Source: Streptomyces sp. NK08204 (lineage in GTDB: Bacteria > Actinomycetota > Actinomycetes > Streptomycetales > Streptomycetaceae). From it: a stretch of 64,000 nucleotides of DNA. The notes below the pieces were generated by a model that saw nothing but the letters and a program-made list of their open reading frames with translations, made no database searches and had not been told where the DNA came from. A program made the translations under genes and the position numbers. The DNA is taken from positions 1 to 64,000 of the forward strand of contig NZ_JAINVF010000010.1 of the NCBI RefSeq assembly GCF_020400585.1, written 5' to 3'. Positions within the stretch are counted from its first letter, which is position 1. Each line of letters starts with the position of its first letter. This document shows positions 52,584 through 61,066 of this stretch, piece by piece.

Positions 52584-52796
52584 GTGCGGATCCACCTCGG
52601 CGCGGACACGGAAGGCGTCACCGGACTCGTCGACGCCGACGACGTACGGCCGTACGGCCGGGCGGCCGGGACTGCGAGCGCGGCCGTTCCATGATGACGG
52701 AGGACGTGAACGCTGCCGTGCGCGGCGCACTGACGGCCGGCACGAGCGATGTCCTCGCCGACGACGCCCACGCCGTGCTGCGTGCCGGCTGCCCGT
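52584..52796 (+). pseudogene. Frameshifted M55 D-aminopeptidase (DppA-like) relic
   Basis: From GTG 52584 one frame reads VRIHLGADTEGVTGLVDADD then VRPYGRAAG before a stop. The +1-shifted frame continues DCERGRSMMTEDVNAAVRGA then LTAGTSDVLADDAHAVLRAG. Joined, these match the N-terminal ~75 residues of M55 DppA peptidases (metal-binding SADMEGVTG ... RRLMT.DVNAA.RGA...NDAH pattern). After about 52796 no frame continues the family. So it is a 5' fragment with a frameshift. DppA enzymes cleave D-amino acid dipeptides in peptidoglycan recycling. The remaining interval to 53045 shows nothing I recognise. Confidence 0.7.
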
Positions 52797-53045
52797 CCCG
52801 GACGGGCGCGCCCGGGACGCTCGGTCGCAGCTCCTCGCCCATGCCGCCGCCGCTCTCGGTGCCGCCCTGCCGGCCCTCACGGGCGTCAGCCGTGGCGTCG
52901 CCGGTGCGGTCGGCCGGGACCAGGAGCGGGGCTGTCCCTCTTGCCGCGCGGTGGCAGTCGGCCTCGGTCACCGGCCAGCCCCGTACTGCCGGCCGGAAGC
53001 GGCCCATCCCCCAGTCCGGCACCGCACGTCACCGCACCTGGGCGG

Positions 53046-53654
53046 TCAGCTCTCCGTCCGGCCGGTGCGGCGGGCGTAGGCGCGGGCTGCGCGGGCGCGG
53101 TCGCCGCAGCGGGTGGAGCACCAGTGGCGGCGGCCGTGGCGCAGCAGGTAGCGGTTGCACGGGCTGGAGCCGCAGGCGGTGAGGCGGTCGGCCTCGGTCC
53201 CGGTGAGCAGATCGGCCGCGTCGGCGGCGAGAGCCGCCAGGGCGTGCTCGACGATCTGCTCGGTGGGGTGTCCGGCCTCCCGGTACAGGCCCCGGTCGGC
53301 GTCCCAGTGCAGCAGGGAGGCCGCGGGGGCGCGGGTGAGCGCGTCGTTGACGGCGTCCAGGGCGGTCGCGGGGGCCGCAAGGCCGTCGACGCGGGCGGCC
53401 AGCAGTGCGCGGACGTGCTCGCGCAGGGTGCGCAGCCGGGCCGTGCAGGTCTCCCGCAGTCCGGCGTCCTCGGGGGCGAGGCCGTGCCCGGTGAGCCAGC
53501 GGTTCGCGGCCTCCGGCGTGCCGAGCAGGTCGAGGTGCTGACCGCCGGGCAGGGCGGGCGCGCTGTTGGCGAGGTCGAGTGCGGGGTGCTGCTCCGCGCC
53601 CGGTGCCGGGGGCGGAGCGGGTTCGGAGGTCGCGCTCCCATTCATGAATCTCAT
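53046..53654 (-). CDS. CGNR zinc-finger transcriptional regulator
   Basis: A 202-residue protein of the ABATE/CGNR type. The N-terminal ABATE region begins at HPALDLANSAPALPGGQHLD. The C-terminal zinc finger reads CGSSPCNRYLLRHGRRHWCS then TRCGDRARAARAYARRTG, a variant of the canonical CGNR. These proteins are stress-linked regulators. ATG 53654 is chosen since AAGG precedes it; ATG 53645 is also in frame. It is divergent from an MBL hydrolase across 79 bases that contain an 11-bp perfect dyad. Confidence 0.86.
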   Translation of the reverse strand: MRFMNGSATSEPAPPPAPGAEQHPALDLANSAPALPGGQHLDLLGTPEAANRWLTGHGLAPEDAGLRETCTARLRTLREHVRALLAARVDGLAAPATALDAVNDALTRAPAASLLHWDADRGLYREAGHPTEQIVEHALAALAADAADLLTGTEADRLTACGSSPCNRYLLRHGRRHWCSTRCGDRARAARAYARRTGRTES

Positions 53655-53670
53655 GGTACGCCTTGCACTC

Positions 53671-53703
53671 ATCCGTGAGAACGGTCTAACGTTTCTCACG
53701 GAT
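53671..53703. promoter_or_regulatory. Operator dyad between CGNR and MBL genes
   Basis: ATCCGTGAGAA (53671-53681) and TTCTCACGGAT (53693-53703) are perfect inverted repeats with 11 bases between them. A third copy of the half-site, ATCCGTGAG, lies at 53716-53724, 9 bases before the MBL ATG. Both promoters must lie here, so the CGNR protein or another regulator probably controls both genes. Confidence 0.75.
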
Positions 53704-53733
53704 AGACGCCACTACATCCGTGAGGTGTTCGTC

Positions 53734-54519
53734 ATGACTTCTGCTGCTCCCACCTTCGACGCGTCCCGCGAGCGCATCCCGGTCCGCGTCTTCGGCGGCC
53801 CGACCGCCCTCATCGAGTACGGCGGCCTGCGCCTCCTCACCGACCCCACCTTCGACGCCCCGGGCGACTACCCGAGGGGCGGCGGCCGGTTCCTCACCAA
53901 GACCGCGCCGCCCCGCGTCCCGCTCGCCGGCCTCGGCCCCGTCGACGTCGTCCTGCTCTCCCACGACGAGCACCAGGACAACCTCGACACCTCCGGCCGC
54001 GCGCTGCTCGCCGACGTGCCGCGCACCTTCACCACCACCGGTGGCGCGGTCCGGCTCGGCGGCACCGCCGAGGGCCTCGCCCCCTGGCAGTCCGTGGAGC
54101 TGGCCCGCCCCGACGGCGGCACCCTCACCGTCACCGCGGCGCCCGCCCTGCACGGCCCCGAGGGCGCCGAGGCGGTCAGCGGCCAGGTCATCGGCTTCGT
54201 CCTCACCTCGCCCGACCTGCCCACCGTGTACGTCAGCGGTGACAACGCCTCCCTGGACCTGGTGCGTGAGGTCGCCGACCGGTTCGGCCCGGTCGACACC
54301 GCCGTCCTGTTCGCCGGGGCACCCCGCATCCAGGCACTCTTCGACAACGCCCTGCTCGTCCTGGACGCCGCCGGTGCCGCCACCGCCGCGCGGATCCTGG
54401 GCGCCCGCCGGGTCGTGCCGGTCCACTGCGACAGCTGGGCGCACTTCACCGAGAGCCGGGAGGACGTGGTGAAGGCGTTCGAGACGGCCGGCCTCGCGGA
54501 CCGCCTGCAGCTGGACTGA
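53734..54519 (+). CDS. MBL-fold metallo-hydrolase
   Basis: A 261-residue metallo-beta-lactamase-fold protein. The first metal motif reads VVLLSHDEHQDNLDTSG near residue 72, an HxxHxD variant of HxHxDH. LHGPEGAEAVSGQVIGFVL holds a second His, YVSGDNAS the bridging Asp and VPVHCDSWAHF the last His. It resembles the UlaG-like/L-ascorbate lactonase branch. The substrate is unknown. ATG 53734 follows GAGGTG. It is divergent from the CGNR regulator with a shared operator dyad. Confidence 0.86.
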   Translation: MTSAAPTFDASRERIPVRVFGGPTALIEYGGLRLLTDPTFDAPGDYPRGGGRFLTKTAPPRVPLAGLGPVDVVLLSHDEHQDNLDTSGRALLADVPRTFTTTGGAVRLGGTAEGLAPWQSVELARPDGGTLTVTAAPALHGPEGAEAVSGQVIGFVLTSPDLPTVYVSGDNASLDLVREVADRFGPVDTAVLFAGAPRIQALFDNALLVLDAAGAATAARILGARRVVPVHCDSWAHFTESREDVVKAFETAGLADRLQLD

Positions 54520-54532
54520 CCCGGAAAGACCG

Positions 54533-55747
54533 CTAGGCGCCGACCACGGTCCGTCCCGCCGGCCTTTTCGCGCCCCGCTCCGCGTCCACCGACCGCTGCG
54601 CGTCCCGCACGCGCAGCCTGCCGGAGATCAGTTCGGGCAGCAGCGTGTCGCGGAACGCGGCGAGGGAGCGGGACTCGGCCGCGGCGTCCACGATCCGCTT
54701 GTGCAGCGGCTGCGCTACCGCCGCGAAGGAGGCGACCGCGTCCGGGCCGGGCACCCGTACCGTCAGTGCGGTCAGGTCCCGCTTGTTCAGATGGGCCACG
54801 GTCGTACCCGTCTTGTAGTGCTCGACCTCGGCCAGCGGGCCGCGCAGGGCCTCCCGGCACAGCGCCGGCCCCCCGCCGACCAGGGACCTCGCGTGCAGCA
54901 CCCGTTGGTTGAGCAGGGCCGGTTCGCCCAGCCAGAAGACGGGGCGGAACTGAGCGTCCATGCCGGCCACGGTCTCCCCGGGCGCCACCAGCAGCTCCTT
55001 GTCCAGCCGCTGGGTGGTCCAGATCCGCGGGCGGAACGTCTTCAGGTCCCGGATGCGCAGCAACGGGCGGCCGACCTCCTCGGAGTTGAAGCAGGACGAC
55101 GCGAACGGCACCCCGAACGTGATGTCCAGCGCGTCGAACAGCGGCAGTTCGTGCGCGCCCGGCTCCGACAGGGCACGGCGGTAGAGGAGCCGGAGGATCT
55201 CGTCGGCGGAGTCCGTGATCCGCGCGTTGGCCTCGGCCTTGTCGTCCAGCGCCGTGAGCACCGCGGCGATCGCCCGCTGCTGCGGCAGCGGGGGGAACGG
55301 CACGCGCAGCCCGCCCAGTTCGCTGCCCCGGATGCCCGCCGCCGCCACCTGGTGGATGATCGTGCCCAGGTTGCGCCGCCCGGCGGGGGAGCGGAAGTAG
55401 TAGTAGTAGAACCGCGGATCGGCCAGCGACTCCTTGATCCGGGCGCGGATCAGATGGCTCTCCCAGGTGCGCGGACCGCTGCCCGGCCCTACGTACACAC
55501 AGTGCCCGGCGCCCTCGTACTTCAGGGACTGGCGGACGAACAGCAGGTCGCCCTCTTGGAGCAGGAACCGTTCCCTCTTCTTCCCGGTCAGCGGCGCCCG
55601 TTCGCACTCCTGGTCCGTGATCACGTCGTACGCGAACGCCTCGCCCATGTTGACCATGGGAACGCCGGTGCCACGCAGCCTGGTCGGATAGCTGACCCCG
55701 TTGCGCAGCGGCTCGCTCAGCAGGTCCCCGAACGGCACCTCACGCAT
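54533..55747 (-). CDS. hsdS: Type I restriction-modification specificity subunit HsdS
   Basis: A 404-residue HsdS with two target recognition domains. Features are REVPFGDLLSEPLRNGVSYP, the VPFPPLPQQRAIAAVLTALD conserved coiled-coil region near residue 160, and an equivalent C-terminal FRDTLLPELISGRLRVRDAQ. It determines the DNA sequence methylated by HsdM. ATG 55747 overlaps the hsdM stop by 8 bases; GTG 55750 is equally possible. No hsdR lies on either side within the window. Confidence 0.93.
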   Translation of the reverse strand: MREVPFGDLLSEPLRNGVSYPTRLRGTGVPMVNMGEAFAYDVITDQECERAPLTGKKRERFLLQEGDLLFVRQSLKYEGAGHCVYVGPGSGPRTWESHLIRARIKESLADPRFYYYYFRSPAGRRNLGTIIHQVAAAGIRGSELGGLRVPFPPLPQQRAIAAVLTALDDKAEANARITDSADEILRLLYRRALSEPGAHELPLFDALDITFGVPFASSCFNSEEVGRPLLRIRDLKTFRPRIWTTQRLDKELLVAPGETVAGMDAQFRPVFWLGEPALLNQRVLHARSLVGGGPALCREALRGPLAEVEHYKTGTTVAHLNKRDLTALTVRVPGPDAVASFAAVAQPLHKRIVDAAAESRSLAAFRDTLLPELISGRLRVRDAQRSVDAERGAKRPAGRTVVGA

Positions 55748-57350
55748 CACCGGTCACCTCGCCCAGTCGCTCCCGCAGTACGGCATCCAGCCGCGCGGAC
55801 TCGTCCAGCTGGGCGAACAGCTGCCTGGTCAGGCGCGTGAGGCGCCGGTCGAGAGGCTCGGCGTCCGGGTCCTCGACGGCCTGGGCGGTGCCGACGTACC
55901 GGCCCGGGGTGAGCACATGGTCGTGCCGGGCGATCTCCTCCAGCGTGGCGCTGCGGCAGAAGCCTGGCACGTCCTCGTAGGCAAGGCCCTTCTCCTTCGC
56001 CGATCCGGTGCCGCGCCAGGCGTGGTACGCGTCGGAGATCCGCGCAACATCCTCGTCCGTGAGGACGCGCTCCGTGCGGTCGGCCATCGTGCCGAACGAG
56101 CGCGCGTCGATGAAGAGCACCTGCCCGCGCCGGTCCGTCAGCCCCTTCGCGCCGTGCGGGGTCTTGTCCTTGGTGAGGAACCACAGGCACGCCGGGATCG
56201 CCGTCGTCCGGAAGAGATTGCCCGGCAGCGCGACCATGCAGGCGACCAGGTCGGCGTCGACCAGCGCGGCTCGGATCGCGCCCTCGCCGTTCTGCTCCGA
56301 CGTCAGCGTGCCGTTGGACAGCACCACGCCCGCCGAGCCGTGGTCGCCCAGCTTGGACACGATGTGCTGGAGCCAGGCGAAGTTGGCGTTCGACCGCGGC
56401 GGCAGACCGTACTTCCAGCGCGGGTCGTCCGGGTCGCGCGCCCAGTCGGACATGTTGAACGGCGGGTTCGCCATCACGAAGTCGGCCTTGAGAGCGGGAA
56501 GCTGATCCTCGGTGAAGGTGTCGGCCCAGCGCTCGCCCACACCCTGGGGATCCATGCCGTGGATGGCGAGGTTCATCTTCGCCAGCCGCCAGGTGCGCTC
56601 GTTGGCCTCCTGGCCGTAGACGGCGATGTCGTGGCTGCGGTCCCGGCCGCGCCGCTCGGCGACGAACCGGGCCGACTGCACGAACATGCCCCCGGAACCG
56701 CAGGCCGGGTCGTACACCAGGCCCTCGTACGGCTCCAGGACCTCCACGATCAGCCGGACCACGCTCGCCGGGGTGTAGAACTCGCCGGCCCGTCTGCCCT
56801 CGGCCCGTGCGAACCGCTCCAGGAAGTACTCGTAGACCTCCCCGAGGACATCCTGCGCCGGGCGGTCGCCGTGCCCCGTGAAGCGGGCGTCGCCGATCAG
56901 GCCGACCAGCTCCCGCAGGCGGTTCTGGTCGACGTTGCCCCGGCTGAAGATCTTCGGCAGGACACCGGCGAGCGCCTCGTTGGCCCGCATCACCTCGTCC
57001 ATGGCGTCGTCCAGCAGCAGTCCCACACCGCCCTGCGCGCTGCCGGCCACGCGTTCGGCCATGTGCTCCCAGCGGGCCGTCGGCGGCACCCAGAACACGT
57101 CCTGGCGGGTGTACTCGTCCCGCTGCTCCGCCCGTTCGGGGTCGGCCGCCAGCTCGGCGCGGCGCTCCGCGAACGCGTCGGACACGTACTTCAGGAAGAC
57201 CAGGCCGAGCACGAACTCCTTGTACTGGGCCGCGTCCATGGAACCGCGGAGCTTGTCCGCGGCCTTCCACAGGATGTCCTGGATCTCCTTGGTGCTGGAG
57301 ACTCCCGGCGGCTCGGCCTGACGGGCGGCGGCTCGCTTGCGCGGCGGCAT
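55740..57350 (-). CDS. hsdM: Type I N6-adenine DNA methyltransferase HsdM
   Basis: A 536-residue HsdM. The N-terminal helical domain (STKEIQDILWKAADKLRGSM, FLKYVSDAF) is followed by FYTPASVVRLIVEVLEPYEG and motif I DPACGSGGMF near residue 215, then motif IV NPPFNMSDW near residue 298. It methylates adenine at HsdS-defined sites. ATG 57350 follows GAGGAA. It is upstream of hsdS with overlap; the 146 bases before it to argG contain no other gene. Without HsdR the pair would act as a methylase only, unless HsdR is elsewhere in the genome. Confidence 0.95.
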   Translation of the reverse strand: MPPRKRAAARQAEPPGVSSTKEIQDILWKAADKLRGSMDAAQYKEFVLGLVFLKYVSDAFAERRAELAADPERAEQRDEYTRQDVFWVPPTARWEHMAERVAGSAQGGVGLLLDDAMDEVMRANEALAGVLPKIFSRGNVDQNRLRELVGLIGDARFTGHGDRPAQDVLGEVYEYFLERFARAEGRRAGEFYTPASVVRLIVEVLEPYEGLVYDPACGSGGMFVQSARFVAERRGRDRSHDIAVYGQEANERTWRLAKMNLAIHGMDPQGVGERWADTFTEDQLPALKADFVMANPPFNMSDWARDPDDPRWKYGLPPRSNANFAWLQHIVSKLGDHGSAGVVLSNGTLTSEQNGEGAIRAALVDADLVACMVALPGNLFRTTAIPACLWFLTKDKTPHGAKGLTDRRGQVLFIDARSFGTMADRTERVLTDEDVARISDAYHAWRGTGSAKEKGLAYEDVPGFCRSATLEEIARHDHVLTPGRYVGTAQAVEDPDAEPLDRRLTRLTRQLFAQLDESARLDAVLRERLGEVTGDA

Positions 57351-57496
57351 CGGTTCCTCTTCCTGGGCCCCGGGATCGGCTGGAAGACTCGCACGCTACG
57401 GCACCCCGGAACCTGGCGAGCCGATGCACCGGCAACCCGGGGCATCGGCCACCATTGTCCCGCACACCACGCAGGCGGCTCCTGCGTCACGCAGGG

Positions 57497-58951
57497 TCAG
57501 TCCGTGCCGGACTCCATCGCGGCGCGGTCCAGGATCTCCTCCTCCTCGGAGACCTCACCGCGGGAGGCGATCGCCTCGGCGCCACCCTCCGGCATCTGCG
57601 ACATGGTGCCGATCAGGCCGGTCGCCGCCGCCTGGTCGGCGCCGATGGCGGGGCTGCCGGTGCCGATCAGGCCGAGCCCGGCGTACTGCTCCAGCTTGGC
57701 GCGGGAGTCGGCGATGTCGAGGTTGCGCATGGTGAGCTGGCCGATCCGGTCCGCCGGGCCGAACGCCGAGTCCTCGGTGCGCTCCATGGACAGCTTGTCC
57801 GGGTGGTAGCTGAACGCCGGACCCGTGGTGTCGAGGATCGAGTAGTCCTCGCCGCGCCGCAGCCGCAGCGTCACCTCACCGGTGACGGCCGCGCCGACCC
57901 AGCGCTGCAGGGACTCGCGCACCATCAGCGCCTGCGGGTCCAGCCAGCGGCCCTCGTACATCAGCCGGCCGAGGCGCCGGCCCTCGTTGTGGTACTGGGC
58001 GACGGTGTCCTCGTTGTGGATCGCGTTGACCAGGCGCTCGTACGCCGCGTACAGCAGGGCCATGCCCGGCGCCTCGTAGATGCCGCGGCTCTTGGCCTCG
58101 ATGATCCGGTTCTCGATCTGGTCGGACATGCCCAGGCCGTGCCGGCCGCCGATGGCGTTCGCCTCCATCACCAGGTCGACGGGGGTGGCGAACTCCTTGC
58201 CGTTGATCGTCACCGGACGGCCCTGCTCGAAGCCGATCGTCACGTCCTCGGCGAGGATCTCGACCTCGGGGTCCCAGAACCGTACGCCCATGATCGGCTC
58301 GACGGTCTCGATGCCGTTGTCCAGGTGCTCCAGGGTCTTGGCCTCGTGCGTGGCGCCCCAGATGTTGGCGTCGGTGGAGTACGCCTTCTCCGTGCTGTCG
58401 CGGTAGGGCAGGTCGTGCGCGAGCAGCCACTCGGACATCTCCTTGCGCCCGCCGAGTTCGGTCACGAAGTCCGCGTCCAGCCACGGCTTGTAGATCCGCA
58501 GGTGCGGGTTGGCGAGCAGGCCGTAGCGGTAGAACCGCTCGATGTCGTTGCCCTTGAAGGTCGAGCCGTCGCCCCAGATCTGCACGCCGTCCTCGAGCAT
58601 CGCCCGGACCAGGAGCGTGCCGGTGACGGCGCGGCCCAGCGGCGTGGTGTTGAAGTACGTCCGCCCGCCGGAGCGGATGTGGAAGGCACCGCAGGCGAGC
58701 GCGGCCAGGCCCTCCTCGACCAGCGCCGCCCGGCAGTCGACCAGGCGCGCGATCTCGGCGCCGTAGGTCTTCGCGCGGCCGGGCACCGAGGCGATGTCGG
58801 GCTCGTCGTACTGGCCGATGTCGGCGGTGTACGTGCACGGGACGGCACCCTTGTCACGCATCCACGCGACGGCGACGGAGGTGTCGAGACCGCCTGAGAA
58901 GGCGATGCCGACGCGCTCGCCGGCGGGGAGGGAGGTGAGGACCTTGGACAT
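57497..58951 (-). CDS. argG: Argininosuccinate synthase, long form
   Basis: A 484-residue ArgG joining citrulline and aspartate with ATP. The PP-loop is VGIAFSGGLDTSVAVAWM near residue 14. Other signatures are GNDIERFYRYGLLANPHLRI, YSTDANIWGATHEAKTLEHL and NAIGGRHGLGMSDQIENRII. Its length and features match the E. coli-type long form, rather than the ~400-residue type usually next to argH in Streptomyces, so this may be a second argG. ATG 58951 is used. An ArgR-like box lies 22-35 bases upstream. The C-terminal tail is Glu-rich. Confidence 0.93.
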   Translation of the reverse strand: MSKVLTSLPAGERVGIAFSGGLDTSVAVAWMRDKGAVPCTYTADIGQYDEPDIASVPGRAKTYGAEIARLVDCRAALVEEGLAALACGAFHIRSGGRTYFNTTPLGRAVTGTLLVRAMLEDGVQIWGDGSTFKGNDIERFYRYGLLANPHLRIYKPWLDADFVTELGGRKEMSEWLLAHDLPYRDSTEKAYSTDANIWGATHEAKTLEHLDNGIETVEPIMGVRFWDPEVEILAEDVTIGFEQGRPVTINGKEFATPVDLVMEANAIGGRHGLGMSDQIENRIIEAKSRGIYEAPGMALLYAAYERLVNAIHNEDTVAQYHNEGRRLGRLMYEGRWLDPQALMVRESLQRWVGAAVTGEVTLRLRRGEDYSILDTTGPAFSYHPDKLSMERTEDSAFGPADRIGQLTMRNLDIADSRAKLEQYAGLGLIGTGSPAIGADQAAATGLIGTMSQMPEGGAEAIASRGEVSEEEEILDRAAMESGTD

Positions 58952-58972
58952 AAGGAAGAGTATGCGCCTTGA

Positions 58973-58986
58973 TGCATGACCATGCA
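58973..58986. promoter_or_regulatory. ArgR box candidate upstream of argG
   Basis: TGCAT-GACC-ATGCA is a perfect TGCAT-N4-ATGCA core, the arginine-repressor half-site pattern. It lies between the argG and LysR genes, 22 bases before the argG ATG. ATGC-rich repeats continue to 58995. Confidence 0.6.
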
Positions 58987-59004
58987 AAGCATGCGTGGTG
59001 TGGG

Positions 59005-59940
59005 TCACGACACGGTTGACGCCTGCCCCGGCGCGGGCGCCGGTGGCCGCGGCGACTGCGGCACGACCCCGAGGACGTGGAGCATGGCTCGCGTGGCCGG
59101 GCTCGGGTTGAACCGGCTCCACGTCAGATACTCGATGCGGTGCGGCCCGTCGACCACCGGGACCAGCGCCAGCGAGGGGTCGGCTGCGGCCAGCGGCCGG
59201 ATGAACGCCGAGGGCAGCAGTGCGATGCCGAGCCCCCGCGCGATCAGCCGGGTGATCAGTTCGACGACACCGGCCTCGTACGCGACGTCACGCACCAGCC
59301 CCGCGGCGGCGAACGCCTGATCGGACTGCGCCCGGGCGGGTGTCCCGGCCACGAAGTCCACGAAGGTCTCGTCGGCGATGTCCGTCAGCGTGACCCGGGT
59401 GGCGCCCGCGAGCCGGTGCCCGGCCGCGACCGCCAGTACGTGCTCGTCGTGGTCGAGGACGACCGTCTCCACACCGGAGGGCCGTTCGCCCTCCGGCAGA
59501 CCGAGGAAGGCGATGTCCAGCTCGCCGTCCCGGATCGCCGCCGCCAGCTCGTCGCTGCGTCCGGAGCGCAGGCTGATGCGGACGTCCGGATGCCGGGCGC
59601 GGTAGCGCTGCAGCAGCTCGGGTACGTCCACCGCCGCCGTGGTGACGATCACGCCGACGCGCAGCCGGCCGCGCACCACGCCGGTCGCGGCGGCGGCGTC
59701 GGCGACCGCGCGGTCGGCGGCGGCCAGGCAATCGCGCGCACCGGCGAGGAACGCGGCTCCGGCGCTGGTCAGTTCCACGCGGCGGCTGGACCGGGCGAAC
59801 AGCTGGACGCCGAGTTCCCGTTCCAGGGCGGCGATCCGGTGGCTGAGGGACGACTGCACGACGAAACAGCGTTCGGCGGCGCGGGTGAAATTGCGGGTTT
59901 CGGCGACGGCGACGACGTACCGCATCTGCTGGAGATCCAC
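59005..59940 (-). CDS. LysR-family transcriptional regulator
   Basis: A 311-residue LTTR. The N-terminal HTH is DLQQMRYVVAVAETRNFTRA then AERCFVVQSSLSHRIAALER, and GVQLFARSSRRVELTSAGAA completes the wing. The C-terminal effector domain begins near residue 90 (GRLRVGVIVTTAAVDVPELL). It is divergent from the EamA exporter across 79 bases, so the exporter and perhaps the next NAD(P)-binding gene are probable targets. GTG 59940 is chosen because the family starts at DLQQMRY; AAGGAG lies 12 bases upstream. Confidence 0.9.
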   Translation of the reverse strand: MDLQQMRYVVAVAETRNFTRAAERCFVVQSSLSHRIAALERELGVQLFARSSRRVELTSAGAAFLAGARDCLAAADRAVADAAAATGVVRGRLRVGVIVTTAAVDVPELLQRYRARHPDVRISLRSGRSDELAAAIRDGELDIAFLGLPEGERPSGVETVVLDHDEHVLAVAAGHRLAGATRVTLTDIADETFVDFVAGTPARAQSDQAFAAAGLVRDVAYEAGVVELITRLIARGLGIALLPSAFIRPLAAADPSLALVPVVDGPHRIEYLTWSRFNPSPATRAMLHVLGVVPQSPRPPAPAPGQASTVS

Positions 59941-60019
59941 GCATCGATCGTTCTCCTTCATGGCTGCCATGGCAACCATGTGTTGGACCGATGCTGGGGC
60001 CGCCGCTGAGACTTCACGC

Positions 60020-61066
60020 ATGCCTCGCACGCACGACATGCAGCGCACGCCCTCCTCCCGCGATCCTGCTCGGTACGGACGGTCGACGCACGGGCCGTCC
60101 TCGCAAGGGCGGCAGGCGGTGACCGTCGCCCTGACCGCGCTGGGACCCGCCTCCTGGGGCACCACGTACGCCGTGACCACGCGGCTGCTGCCGCCGGGAC
60201 ACCCGCTGTTCGCCGGGCTGATGCGCGCCCTGCCCGCCGGGCTGCTCGCGCTGGCGATCACCCGCGTGCTCCCGCGCGGGGAGTGGTGGTGGAAGGCCGT
60301 GATCCTCGGCGTGCTCAACATCGGCGGGATGCCCCTGCTGTTCGTGGCGGCCGAACGCCTCCCCGGCGGTGTCGCCGGCACCCTCGGTGCCGCCCAGCCG
60401 CTGCTGATCGCCGGGCTGGCCGCGCTGCTGCTCCGCGAACGGCCGACGGTATGGCGGCTGGCCTGGGGTGTGGTCGGCCTGGCCGGCGTCGCACTCGTCG
60501 TGCTCGGGCCGACGGCCCGGCTGGACACCGTCGGAGTGCTCGCCGGCCTCGGCCATACGGCCGTCATGGGCGGCGGGGTCGTCCTCGCCAAGCGCTGGGG
60601 CCGTCCCGCGGGGGTCGGTCCCCTGACCCTGGCCGGCTGGCAGCTGACGGTCGGCGGCCTGCTGATGCTCCCGCTCACCCTCGCGATCGAGGGGGTCCCG
60701 CCGCGGATCGACGCCGAAGCGGCCGGCGGCTACCTGTGGCTCGGCAGCATGGGCGGACTGATCGCGTACACGCTCTGGTTCCGCGGCATCGGCAGGCTGC
60801 CGGTCGGCGCGTCCGCACCGCTGGTGCTGCTGTCTCCGCTGGTCGCGACCGTCATAGGCATCGCGTTCGGCGAGTGGCTGAGCCCGCTGCAGACCCTCGG
60901 CTTCGTCCTCGCCCTGACCGCGATGCTGGCGGCGCAGCTCAACGCACCGGGTTCTTCGAACTCACCGAGCTCTCCACAGTCTCCACACTCTCCACACTCT
61001 CCACACTCTCCCCACTCTCCCCACTCTCCCCACTCTCCACGCTCTCCAAGGAGGAGCCACTCATGA
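60020..61066 (+). CDS. EamA/DMT-family exporter with repeat tail
   Basis: A 348-residue drug/metabolite transporter with ten predicted spans in two EamA repeats; LGAAQPLLIAGLAALLLRER and GLIAYTLWFRGIGRLPVGAS are typical. It should export a small metabolite or amino acid. The last ~32 residues are SPHSPHSPH-type repeats, encoded by nine 9-base tandem units (60970-61050), and the last unit includes the ribosome binding sequence of the next gene. Its stop overlaps the next ATG (ATGA). The start ATG 60020 lacks a clear ribosome binding site; ATG 60038 is an alternative. Confidence 0.85.
   Translation: MPRTHDMQRTPSSRDPARYGRSTHGPSSQGRQAVTVALTALGPASWGTTYAVTTRLLPPGHPLFAGLMRALPAGLLALAITRVLPRGEWWWKAVILGVLNIGGMPLLFVAAERLPGGVAGTLGAAQPLLIAGLAALLLRERPTVWRLAWGVVGLAGVALVVLGPTARLDTVGVLAGLGHTAVMGGGVVLAKRWGRPAGVGPLTLAGWQLTVGGLLMLPLTLAIEGVPPRIDAEAAGGYLWLGSMGGLIAYTLWFRGIGRLPVGASAPLVLLSPLVATVIGIAFGEWLSPLQTLGFVLALTAMLAAQLNAPGSSNSPSSPQSPHSPHSPHSPHSPHSPHSPRSPRRSHS
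60970..61050 (+). repeat. 9-base tandem repeat at the end of the EamA gene
   Basis: Nine consecutive 9-base units of CTCTCCACA or CTCTCCCCA type encode the SPH tail of the transporter. The last units lead into AAGGAGGAG for the downstream gene, so unit number could also affect spacing. Confidence 0.8.

Noticed and set aside
52618..53022. Reading frame on the - strand in the gap before the CGNR gene
   Set aside because: The composition is Arg/Ala-rich without motifs, and the + strand holds a recognisable M55 relic over part of it.
60970..61050. Possible CRISPR-like array
   Set aside because: The units are 9 bases, directly adjacent, without spacers, and lie in frame inside the exporter gene.
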